DNA of 64,000 nt. Source: JBELHR01 sp049606855 (GTDB lineage: Bacteria > Bacteroidota > Bacteroidia > Flavobacteriales > Flavobacteriaceae). The notes below the pieces were generated by a model. The model did not search any database. It was not told the origin of the DNA and saw only the letters and a list, made by a program, of their open reading frames with translations. The stretch spans positions 1 through 64,000 of the forward strand of contig JBMYVY010000005.1 of NCBI GenBank assembly GCA_049606855.1, written 5' to 3'. A program made the position numbers and the translations under genes. This document shows, one piece after another, positions 24,915-33,032 of the stretch (position 1 is the first letter of the stretch; each line of letters begins with the position of its first letter).

Positions 24915-25979
24915 CTAAAGTCCAGCGTCTTTCCAAGCCCACTCAGAAATATCGACTTTCGGAGAATCCTTTCCTGAGTTTAATGTATACTTGCTAGTTT
25001 CACCGTCTATTAAAGTGGCATCTGGATCTTGTCCATCAATTTGAACATTTGATAAAGCACCATCGTCTTTCATATCTAAATCTACCGCATAACCTTCAAG
25101 ATATAACCCTGTAATGCTTCCTCCTGATTCTTTTTTGAATTGCAATGCAGTTCCTTCTACAGTAGAAATCGCTGTGATATTTGTAAAAGTTGGGTTTGCA
25201 TTTTCTTTATCTCCTTCGAAAACAGTTGAGAATCCAGGTACTGAATGAGTGATATAAGCATTTGTTACTCCTCCACTCCATGATTCAGTCCAATCAATAG
25301 AATCATCATCATTATTTTCAAGGTATAAGTTTGACACAGAAACCGTCCCTCCAAAGAACTCTACTCCGTCATCAGCACCATTAATTACTGAGACATATTC
25401 AACTTCTGTTTGGTTTCCAACTGCGTAGAAAGAAATACCATTATATTGTGACTCTGAGTTAATCTGAGCTCCAGTCCCTTTAATCACTAAATACTTAATA
25501 TGACCAGAATCATCAGCATCATTTGTTCCTCCATAAAAGAACCCTCCTACTTCAGCAGTAGCGTCAACTCCAGCGGTAGTAGTAGCTTCACCACATATCG
25601 TCAAACCTCCCCAATCTCCAGAATCTCCTGATGCAGAAGACATAATTACAGGGTTGGATGGATTGCCGTTTATAAAAATATCAGCTCCTTTAAGTACAGC
25701 AATATACACTTCAGTACCACCATCATCAGCTATGATTTGCGTTCCTGCAGGAATAGTTAAACTAGCCCCTTCTGCAACCAAAAAAGGTCCGTTTAAATCG
25801 TATTGAACACTTGCATCAAGCGTATAGTCCTCCTCAAGAGTTCCAACCATGATACCGCTTTCCAAATTAGCAATTACATCGCTTACCCCTGGATCTACTG
25901 GATCTGGATCATCTGTGTTTCCACAACTCGCCAAAGCGAAAACAGTTGTTAAAGCAAATAAGTTAAATAAGTTTTTCAT
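24915..25979 (-). CDS. Surface lipoprotein with right-handed beta-helix-like repeats, partner of a TonB receptor
   Basis: This 354-residue lipoprotein has lipobox LASC (Cys19), followed by an acidic stretch (GNTDDPDPVDP) like the export signal of surface-exposed Bacteroidota lipoproteins. The rest is Gly/Asn/Asp-rich and repetitive, in the style of a parallel beta-helix: LTIPAGTQIIADDGG, ISFYAVGNQTEVEYVSVING, DGVEFFGGTVSVSNLYLENN, ITAISTVEGTALQFK. Binding of a solute or polymer at the cell surface is plausible; no catalytic motif is seen. The TonB-dependent receptor gene lies 123 bases upstream on the same strand and a strong terminator follows, so receptor and lipoprotein form a two-gene uptake unit. 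The neighbouring PhoBR-like regulators hint at a phosphate link. Confidence 0.75.
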   Translation of the reverse strand: MKNLFNLFALTTVFALASCGNTDDPDPVDPGVSDVIANLESGIMVGTLEEDYTLDASVQYDLNGPFLVAEGASLTIPAGTQIIADDGGTEVYIAVLKGADIFINGNPSNPVIMSSASGDSGDWGGLTICGEATTTAGVDATAEVGGFFYGGTNDADDSGHIKYLVIKGTGAQINSESQYNGISFYAVGNQTEVEYVSVINGADDGVEFFGGTVSVSNLYLENNDDDSIDWTESWSGGVTNAYITHSVPGFSTVFEGDKENANPTFTNITAISTVEGTALQFKKESGGSITGLYLEGYAVDLDMKDDGALSNVQIDGQDPDATLIDGETSKYTLNSGKDSPKVDISEWAWKDAGL

Positions 25980-26102
25980 ATTAAATTTTGTGTTAGTTAT
26001 TTCTTTTTAACAAAGAAAGCACGCTTAAATATTTCAAGTTTTACCCTAATATTAATAGTAAGTTATTGATGACTTCGTTATATTAATTAAATGTTAATAG
26101 CC

Positions 26103-28937
26103 TTAAAATCTGTAGGTTAGGCCTAAACTGAAGTCCGACCCTCTTGTATAAGACTGAACTACCTCTGTGGATTCATTAACTAAATTCCCTTCATTGTCAA
26201 ACCTAGAAATCAATTGGGTTTGTTGGATTAGCGGGTTCAATAAATTAGTTCCTTTAAACTTTGCTGATAAATGTTTAGAGAATGTTTTGGTCAAAACAAA
26301 ATCAAGGGTTACAAAACCTTTTTCCTCAATCGCATTATTAAATAAAATTTCGCTGTTTTCAAAATCCTCCGGACTTCCTAAGGCATAGATATTATCCGAG
26401 GCATAATTTACCGTAGCAGTGGCGGTCATAGGGTTCTCTTTTTGACTATTATACGTCAAAGATCCGTTTACAATAAAATTAGAGGCTCCTTGAAGGCCTG
26501 TTTCTTTAATGTCGTAATACTGAAACTCTTCCAATAAATCTTGACTAAAAGACATCATGGTTAAATTCGTACCTACATTTAAAATACCTTGATCATCAGC
26601 ATTTTTGATCAAACTTGTTCTCGCTTCTAATTCTAAACCGTAAACTGTGGCTTGATCACCCGTGTTGTTGTATTGAAAGAACCCTGAGGACCCTGTAGTT
26701 AAAGACAAGTTAATTGGGTCTTGAATGTTCTTGAAAAATGCCGTTGCTGAAAACACTTGCCCTGCACTTGGGAAGAATTCATATTTTGCATCGACGTTAA
26801 ATACCTTTGAACGCTCTAAGTCGGGATTACCTTGAATAACACGACCTGTAGGCTCTTCATATTGGAAAGGTGCAAATTCCTTGAATTCAGGAAGGGTTTG
26901 AGTCATGCTCGATGCAAATCTTAAAAAGCCTTTTTCACTCAATGCGTACTTCAAATTCAAACTTGGGAACAAGGAGGTATATTCTCTTGTCAGGTCTCCA
27001 ATACGAGGTCCATTAGGTCCTTGGTAATTCTTTACATTCCAATCCACATTGAACTCGTCATATTCATATCTCAATCCAATATTACCTGAAAAATCCTTGT
27101 CTAAACCAAAATCAAAACTAGCGAATCCGGCAAGAATAGTTAAATCCCCACTGTAAACATCCGGGTTTTGCTCTTTCAATTTCAATTGTGGATCTGCAGA
27201 ATTACTGAAGTTTTCAGGGATATAAATTGAAGAAATATCATCTACATTTGGAACTAAGAATCCTGAATTTGGAAACCCTGGAGTGTAACCAGGTGTTGAA
27301 ACTCCAATAAATTGAGAATTAAATTCTCTTACTTTATATCTAAAGTTTCCACCTAAATTTAATTTCATTGAGCGTTCCTCAGCTTCATTTAAAGCCCCAA
27401 TAGAATACTCATTAAGGATCTTAGCATTATATTCTTGATCAAAGATTTTTTGTTCAGATTTTCTTTGAGAAAAATCAGAAACATCAGCAAATGTAACCTC
27501 TGTATCACTTAAGATAATCGCCTCATTACGAATACGGTTTGGTTCATCTGCCAAAACGTAATTATAACCTCCGGCCCAAGATAATTTATCTCTTTCTGAC
27601 AGTGTGTGTTCTCCCATCAATTGATTTACGAACATAATGGTCTGTTTGTAATTTTGATCTCTTACAAAAGACCCGGTCTCCACAGGTTGCTGATCAAACA
27701 CATAACCCAATCCATTTCTACCTTGTTCGTATAACTTGTCTTCACCTGTATTTACAAATAAGGTATTGTATCCAATTTTATGGTTTTCGTTTAATTTTAA
27801 ATCAGCACGGATATATGCCGTAACGTTTAAGTTAGTAACGAATTGCTCCACATCTGGAGTGTCATTGTATTGAGTTCCTCTATTTTCTGTATCAGGATAT
27901 GAAGTGTTCAAGATGTTTGCACGATAGCTTTTAAAAGTTCCTGAACGATATTCGTGTGATCTGCTTTGAGAGGCATTTGCTACAAAAGAAAGTTGTTTTC
28001 CAAAGACATCAAATTTAGATGATCCAGAGAAAGAATAACTATAATCTGCAACACTACTTGCGTTTACAGGGTCCCATCCTTGATAGATAATTGCATCGGT
28101 TGTTGTGTACTGTTTTTGGTGGTATCCAAAATAATCAACGTCATCCATAATGATTGTTTGACGAAATTGTCCAACACCAGCCGCACCGGTATTTGCGCCT
28201 CCTTGAATATTTACAGAACCTCCCTTAGTTGAATACCTCTTAGTTGTAATATCTACATTACCAGAAGCCTGGTCTGCATAGGCATCTGCATTATAGGTTT
28301 TTGAAATTCCAACATTATTGATTATTCCTGTTGAGAAAAGAGATAAATCAATGTTTTTGTTGTTTACATCATTTGAAGGGATTGGAAGTCCATTCATTGT
28401 CGTTGATAAATAACGATCTCCAAGACCTCTAATGTAGATATCTCCTGAGCCTTCACTTTGAGTAACTCCTGAAATTTTAGTTGTCGCTGTTGCGGCATCT
28501 GAAACCCCGATTTGAGCTAGGCGTTGAGCGCCAATACTCTCCTTAATAATGGAGGCCTTTTTTTGGTCTACCAAAAGGGCGCTTTCCTTTTCTTTACTGA
28601 CCGTAGCTTGTACCATTACCTCGTCCAAAGACACTCCTTGAGAAGCACCTAAATTGTGGTTCAAAGTAAGTTCTTGTCCAACTTCTAAGGTTACAGGAAC
28701 TTCAATCGTTTCATAGCCTATAAAGCTAATTACCAAAGTGTAAGTCCCTGGATCCATTCTCAAGGTATAGTTTCCGTCAAAATCTGTAGTTGTTCCAATG
28801 CTTGTTCCTTTGAGGTAAACATCAGCAAAAGGTAAAGGTTCGTTTGCGTTTTCAACATCGAATACCTTACCACTGATCGATTGTGCATTTGCCGTAAATC
28901 CGAAAAGCAAAATCACAATTGCGAAAAGTTTTTTCAT
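26103..28937 (-). CDS. TonB-dependent receptor with carboxypeptidase-regulatory-like N-terminal domain
   Basis: Starting at the ATG at 28937 the protein has 944 residues with a signal peptide (MKKLFAIVILLFGFTANAQ). It then has a CarboxypepD_reg-like beta-sandwich (ISGKVFDVENANEPLPFADV to YETIEVPVTL). Next is a plug domain with the distinctive GDIYIRGLGDRYLSTTMNGL, then a large outer-membrane beta-barrel ending in LGLTYRF with the terminal aromatic residue. Such receptors take up large or scarce solutes using TonB energy. The in-frame start at 28970 is rejected because it lies upstream of a strong promoter whose -7 box ends 4 bases before 28937. A beta-helix lipoprotein gene follows, and a PhoBR-like system is transcribed divergently. 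The substrate is not known. Confidence 0.9.
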   Translation of the reverse strand: MKKLFAIVILLFGFTANAQSISGKVFDVENANEPLPFADVYLKGTSIGTTTDFDGNYTLRMDPGTYTLVISFIGYETIEVPVTLEVGQELTLNHNLGASQGVSLDEVMVQATVSKEKESALLVDQKKASIIKESIGAQRLAQIGVSDAATATTKISGVTQSEGSGDIYIRGLGDRYLSTTMNGLPIPSNDVNNKNIDLSLFSTGIINNVGISKTYNADAYADQASGNVDITTKRYSTKGGSVNIQGGANTGAAGVGQFRQTIIMDDVDYFGYHQKQYTTTDAIIYQGWDPVNASSVADYSYSFSGSSKFDVFGKQLSFVANASQSRSHEYRSGTFKSYRANILNTSYPDTENRGTQYNDTPDVEQFVTNLNVTAYIRADLKLNENHKIGYNTLFVNTGEDKLYEQGRNGLGYVFDQQPVETGSFVRDQNYKQTIMFVNQLMGEHTLSERDKLSWAGGYNYVLADEPNRIRNEAIILSDTEVTFADVSDFSQRKSEQKIFDQEYNAKILNEYSIGALNEAEERSMKLNLGGNFRYKVREFNSQFIGVSTPGYTPGFPNSGFLVPNVDDISSIYIPENFSNSADPQLKLKEQNPDVYSGDLTILAGFASFDFGLDKDFSGNIGLRYEYDEFNVDWNVKNYQGPNGPRIGDLTREYTSLFPSLNLKYALSEKGFLRFASSMTQTLPEFKEFAPFQYEEPTGRVIQGNPDLERSKVFNVDAKYEFFPSAGQVFSATAFFKNIQDPINLSLTTGSSGFFQYNNTGDQATVYGLELEARTSLIKNADDQGILNVGTNLTMMSFSQDLLEEFQYYDIKETGLQGASNFIVNGSLTYNSQKENPMTATATVNYASDNIYALGSPEDFENSEILFNNAIEEKGFVTLDFVLTKTFSKHLSAKFKGTNLLNPLIQQTQLISRFDNEGNLVNESTEVVQSYTRGSDFSLGLTYRF

Positions 28938-28941
28938 AATC

Positions 28942-28972
28942 CAAATATAGTTGTAGTTAAACTGAGGCAAAA
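28942..28972 (-). promoter_or_regulatory. Strong -33/-7 promoter of the TonB receptor gene
   Basis: On the minus strand TTTTG (28972-28968), an 18-base spacer and TATATTTG (28949-28942) form a near-ideal Bacteroidota promoter. The ATG at 28937 follows after 4 bases, implying a leaderless mRNA. Confidence 0.75.
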
Positions 28973-29091
28973 CTATAAGAGTTGTGTGATGCTAATGTTA
29001 GTGGGGTATTATTAAAAAGGCAATTAGATGTTAGGAAATTGTAAATAGATTAAACTTATGTAAACCATAGCGCAGAATTTATTATATTGAA

Positions 29092-29099
29092 TAAGTTTG
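29092..29099 (+). promoter_or_regulatory. -7 promoter element of the two-component system
   Basis: TAAGTTTG fits TAnnTTTG and lies 23 bases before the ATG at 29123. The longer in-frame start at 29087 would precede this element, so it is disfavoured. Confidence 0.5.
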
Positions 29100-29122
29100 T
29101 AACAAATCAATTAAAACGAAAA

Positions 29123-29809
29123 ATGAAAACTGAAGAAATGAAGGTTCTTTTGGTTGACGATGAACCGGATATCTTAGAAATTGTAGGTTTTAACCTTGAA
29201 AAGGAAGGTTACCAAATTGAAAAAGCCTCAAACGGAAAGGAGGCGATTGAAGTTGCTAAGAAATTTGAACCACATTTGATCCTTTTAGATATTATGATGC
29301 CTGAGATGGATGGGATAGAAACCTGTGAAAAAATAAGGGCTATTCCAGAACTTGAGCACACCTTGATTGCGTTTTTTACTGCAAGAGGGGAAGACTATTC
29401 TCATATTGCTGGATTCGAAGCAGGTGCTGATGACTATATAACTAAACCTGTGAAGCCAAAAATTTTAGTGGGTAAGGTTAAATCTTTACTTAGAAGGGTG
29501 AAGAAATCAGACCTTCCTTCCAATAATACAATGCTCGGTGATATCGTAATAAATCGCGATGAATACAATATTATTAAAAATGGAGAAACCATAACCCTTC
29601 CTAAAAAAGAGTTTGAATTGTTCTCTTTACTTACTTCTAAACCAAACAAAGTCTTTAAGAGAGAGGTTATCTTAAATAAAGTATGGGGAAATGATGTCGT
29701 TGTTGGCGGAAGAACAATTGATGTGCATATAAGAAAGCTTCGCGAAAAAATTGGAGACGACTATTTTAAGACCGTCAAAGGTGTTGGTTATAAATTTGTT
29801 TTAGATTAG
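29123..29809 (+). CDS. OmpR/PhoB-family response regulator
   Basis: This 228-residue regulator has an N-terminal receiver with acidic pair DDEPD, phospho-acceptor Asp in LLDIMMPEMDG and the conserved Lys in ITKPVKP. It has a C-terminal winged-helix DNA-binding domain of the OmpR/PhoB type (ITLPKKEFELFSLL, GGRTIDVHIRKLREKIG, VKGVGYKFV). The ATG at 29123 is chosen over 29087 because of the promoter box between them. The cognate kinase gene begins 3 bases after its stop. In Bacteroidota this type is often annotated as PhoB. The divergent TonB receptor and lipoprotein genes are likely targets, but no operator repeat could be identified with confidence. Confidence 0.93.
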   Translation: MKTEEMKVLLVDDEPDILEIVGFNLEKEGYQIEKASNGKEAIEVAKKFEPHLILLDIMMPEMDGIETCEKIRAIPELEHTLIAFFTARGEDYSHIAGFEAGADDYITKPVKPKILVGKVKSLLRRVKKSDLPSNNTMLGDIVINRDEYNIIKNGETITLPKKEFELFSLLTSKPNKVFKREVILNKVWGNDVVVGGRTIDVHIRKLREKIGDDYFKTVKGVGYKFVLD

Positions 29810-29812
29810 GCC

Positions 29813-30847
29813 GTGAAAAAGACCTATAAATTTGCTTTAAAAACGAGCCTATTCCTCACCTTTTTTATTGGAATACTTTCCACTCTTTTGATGTTTAAGT
29901 ATCAAAAGGGCTTTGATCTTAACTTCATCTTGTTTTTGATCATTCCCTTTTTTCTCTTTTCTTTTCTTTTCATTCAGTATCGCGTCGAGAATTTTATTTA
30001 CAATCGAATCAAAAGTATCGTTAGAAAGATCTCAGTAATCGATATAAAAGATGTCGATCAAGGCAAAATTACTACAGATTTAGAGGGGCTTTCTGGAGAG
30101 CTCGAGGAAATAGCAGAAAAAAATCGACTTGAAATTATTTCCCTGAATAAACAGGAGGCCTATCGTAGGGAGTTTTTGGGAAATGTTGCCCATGAAATGA
30201 AAACCCCGATTTTCACAATTCAAGGGTATTTAATCACTCTTCTTGAAGGAGCTGGAGACGACAAAGAATTGCGAAACAAATATCTCGAAAGGGCCGTAAA
30301 AGGTGTAGAAAGATTAGAGGCCGTTGTTAAAGATTTAGATATGATTGCGAAGTTGGAAACTCGTGATATTAACCCGGAAATTGAAAATTTTAATTTGGTG
30401 AGTTTGATTCAAGACGTTTTTGATATTCTTGAAATGAAATCACAAAAAAAAGGAAATCATTTGCGATTTGATCAATATTATGAGTTTCCAATTATGGTCA
30501 GTGCTGATCCTGAAAAAATTGAACAAGTTTTGATTAATCTTCTTGAGAATTCAATCAAGTATGGAAAGAAAAATGGCTTTTCAGAGGTTCAAATTGACGA
30601 ATCTGACCCCAGCAAAATAATGGTCAGTATAAGTGATAATGGGGAGGGTATGGACGAAAGCCAGCTGAGTAGAATTTTTGAGCGTTTCTATCGTGTAGAG
30701 AAAAGTCGATCAAGAGATCAAGGGGGTTCGGGGCTTGGTTTAGCAATTGTTAAGCATATCTTAGAAGCTCATAAACAAACCATTTCTGTAAAGAGTGAAG
30801 TAGGAAAAGGAACGACATTTACCTTTACTTTGAACAAAGCCATTTAA
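29813..30847 (+). CDS. PhoR-like sensor histidine kinase
   Basis: This 344-residue membrane kinase begins with GTG at 29813. Two membrane helices lie at about residues 10-30 and 38-58 with almost no periplasmic loop between them, so it probably does not sense an extracytoplasmic ligand directly. The dimerisation/phosphoacceptor helix has the H-box FLGNVAHEMKTPIFTIQGYL. The ATPase domain shows the N-box LINLLENSIKYG, DNGEGMDESQLSRIFERFYR, and the G-boxes GGSGLGLAIVKHIL and GKGTTFTFTL. The very short sensor loop resembles PhoR kinases that are controlled through partner transport proteins. It is cotranscribed with the regulator gene, and its 3' end overlaps the opposing glycosyltransferase gene by 23 bases. 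Confidence 0.92.
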   Translation: MKKTYKFALKTSLFLTFFIGILSTLLMFKYQKGFDLNFILFLIIPFFLFSFLFIQYRVENFIYNRIKSIVRKISVIDIKDVDQGKITTDLEGLSGELEEIAEKNRLEIISLNKQEAYRREFLGNVAHEMKTPIFTIQGYLITLLEGAGDDKELRNKYLERAVKGVERLEAVVKDLDMIAKLETRDINPEIENFNLVSLIQDVFDILEMKSQKKGNHLRFDQYYEFPIMVSADPEKIEQVLINLLENSIKYGKKNGFSEVQIDESDPSKIMVSISDNGEGMDESQLSRIFERFYRVEKSRSRDQGGSGLGLAIVKHILEAHKQTISVKSEVGKGTTFTFTLNKAI

Positions 30848-31769
30848 GTATTTTTTCATCGCTGATTTCTGACTCCAATAGAAAATTTCCTTTTCTTTTT
30901 GCTAAGTATTCTTGTTCGGTTTGGCCAGGTGTTGGAATCCACAACGTTTTTAAATCAAAGGTCTCGGTATCCATCATAGTTGAATAGCCGCTTCTAGAAA
31001 TTAAGGCCTTAGATGCTGACAACAGACGTTGCAGCTCTTCAGGACTCGTGAGGTCTTCTGGGCTTCCTTTAACCCATTTAATCGTTAAGTTCTCAGGCCA
31101 ATTAATTGCCAATAATTTTTGCTCCAATCGCCTTCGTTGCTCTTGGATACCACTCAATAATATTAGACAATCAATAGGTTTATTTTGATTCGACTCAGGT
31201 GAGATATTGGAAAGCAAGCCTAAATAGGTCCATGGGATTTTTATTCCATTTGCTTCACTTAATTCTCCGGCCAATCTATTTTCAGGGCGGTCAACAATCC
31301 ATAAAAAGTCAAATTGCTCAATAAATTTTCTGTGGATTTGATTAATCACCGGTATTCTCAGATCAATTTGATGACCCACGAAAATGGAAGGGACATCCTT
31401 TGAAAACATGCCATATCGATTGTCTGAAATGACAAGATCAATATCATGAGATTTCACAAAATCTCTAATAAAATGCTTTTCTTTTCGATACTGTTTGTAG
31501 AATATTGGGCTTTGCAGAAAAAGCGCTCTTTTAAGGCCTTTTTCGCTTTTAGGGTAACGTATGTTTTGTTCAGGGCCGAAAATGTGCTCACATTGAGGGA
31601 AACGCTCTTTTAAGAATGTTTGGGCTTGGCCTTCGCTGATGATATAAATCGTGTTTCCTTGACGCAATAGTCTAGAAATTAAAACTGAGGATCGAGTCGC
31701 ATGACCCAAGCCCCAGTTTAATACGCAAAATGCGATATTTTTATGTTTTAAATCCTTAGCGTAGATCAA
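30825..31769 (-). CDS. MurG-like (GT-B fold) glycosyltransferase
   Basis: This 314-residue protein has a glycine-rich N-terminal Rossmann start, NIAFCVLNWGLGHATRS, like MurG and other family-28-type transferases. A C-terminal half contains ALISRSGYSTMMDTETFDL and IPTPGQTEQEYLAKRKG, the region that binds the nucleotide sugar in that group. No membrane helix is seen. The family includes many uncharacterised Bacteroidota enzymes, and donor and acceptor are unknown. It is the last gene of the rnpA - DUF6909-like - purD operon and overlaps the end of purD by 14 bases. The 3' end overlaps the histidine kinase gene on the opposite strand. Confidence 0.75.
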   Translation of the reverse strand: MIYAKDLKHKNIAFCVLNWGLGHATRSSVLISRLLRQGNTIYIISEGQAQTFLKERFPQCEHIFGPEQNIRYPKSEKGLKRALFLQSPIFYKQYRKEKHFIRDFVKSHDIDLVISDNRYGMFSKDVPSIFVGHQIDLRIPVINQIHRKFIEQFDFLWIVDRPENRLAGELSEANGIKIPWTYLGLLSNISPESNQNKPIDCLILLSGIQEQRRRLEQKLLAINWPENLTIKWVKGSPEDLTSPEELQRLLSASKALISRSGYSTMMDTETFDLKTLWIPTPGQTEQEYLAKRKGNFLLESEISDEKILKWLCSK

Positions 31770-33030
31770 AACCTATGTCTGTACGGAAATAACGGTCCTT
31801 AAAATTCACTTTTCCGGTAGCATTAAATGCTTTTTCCAAGGCTTCTTCCATAGTATCGCCAATTCCCGTGCATGCAAATACACGTCCTCCATTAGTCAAT
31901 ACTGCATCCTTGTCTAATTTCGTTCCAGCATGAAAAACAATCGCATCCTCTATTTGATCCAAACCACTTATTTTATGACCCTTTTCGTAGGCCTCAGGAT
32001 AACCACCGGCCACAGACATCACTGTTGCTGCGGTTCTATCATCCAATTCAAAACTCACTTGATTCAACCTCTTTTTAGAAGCAGCCTCTAAAACGGTCAA
32101 TAAATCAGATTTAATTCTAGGAAGAACTACCTCGGTTTCCGGGTCTCCCATTCTCACGTTGTATTCAATAACAAAAGGGTCTCCGTCGACATTCATCAAG
32201 CCTATAAAAATAAACCCTTGATAGGGTATCCCGTCCTTTTTTAAACCTTCCACTGTGGGGATTACTATACGGTCTTCCACCTTTCTAAGGTAATTGTCGT
32301 CAGCGAATGGAACGGGTGAAATAGCCCCCATACCACCAGTATTCAAGCCCTTATCTCCTTCTCCAATTCTTTTATAATCTTTAGCTGAAGGCAAAATTTT
32401 ATACGAGTCTCCATCAGTTAAAACAAAAATGGAAAGCTCTATACCATCCAAAAACTCTTCAATAACTACACGAGAAGATGCTTCCCCAAATTTTGCATCA
32501 ACAAGCATGGATTCTAGTTCAGATTTTGCTTGATCTAAATCATCCAAAATCAATACTCCTTTACCGGCTGCAAGCCCATCTGCTTTCAAAACAAATGGAG
32601 GTTTAAGAGTCTCTAAAAACTTCTTTCCTTGAGCAACAGTGCCTTTACTAAAAGTTTGATATTTTGCGGTTGGGATTTCGTGCCTAAACATAAATTCTTT
32701 GGAAAAACCCTTGGATCCTTCTAATTGAGCTGCAAGTTTTTCTGGACCGATAACGCCAACATCTTTTAGTTCAGGGTCTGCTTTAAAAAAGTCGTGAATC
32801 CCTTCAACAAGTGGAGCTTCTGGCCCGACCACAACTAAAGAAATGCTGTTGCTCAAAACTGCTTTTTTTATTTCCTCGAAATCACTCACTCCAATAGGTA
32901 AGTTCGTAGCAATTTTTGCTGTTCCGGCATTTCCAGGAGCAACAAATAATTGATTTAATTTGTCCGATTGTGCAATTTTGTATGCAAAGGCGTGTTCACG
33001 ACCACCTGAGCCGATGATTAATACATTCAT
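31756..33030 (-). CDS. purD: Phosphoribosylamine--glycine ligase
   Basis: This 424-residue ATP-grasp enzyme catalyses the second step of purine synthesis, joining 5-phosphoribosylamine and glycine with ATP. The sequence opens with MNVLIIGSGGREHAFAYKI and continues with VAPGNAGTAKIA, VVVGPEAPLVEGI, the ATP-grasp lysine region PFVLKADGLAAGKGV and the metal-binding EYNVRMGDPETEVVLPR. Length and motifs are normal for PurD. It starts 2 bases after the stop of the DUF6909-like gene, and the glycosyltransferase gene overlaps its end, so it is in the middle of a four-gene operon. No other pur gene is in the window. Confidence 0.96.
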   Translation of the reverse strand: MNVLIIGSGGREHAFAYKIAQSDKLNQLFVAPGNAGTAKIATNLPIGVSDFEEIKKAVLSNSISLVVVGPEAPLVEGIHDFFKADPELKDVGVIGPEKLAAQLEGSKGFSKEFMFRHEIPTAKYQTFSKGTVAQGKKFLETLKPPFVLKADGLAAGKGVLILDDLDQAKSELESMLVDAKFGEASSRVVIEEFLDGIELSIFVLTDGDSYKILPSAKDYKRIGEGDKGLNTGGMGAISPVPFADDNYLRKVEDRIVIPTVEGLKKDGIPYQGFIFIGLMNVDGDPFVIEYNVRMGDPETEVVLPRIKSDLLTVLEAASKKRLNQVSFELDDRTAATVMSVAGGYPEAYEKGHKISGLDQIEDAIVFHAGTKLDKDAVLTNGGRVFACTGIGDTMEEALEKAFNATGKVNFKDRYFRTDIGFDLR

Positions 33031-33032
33031 TT

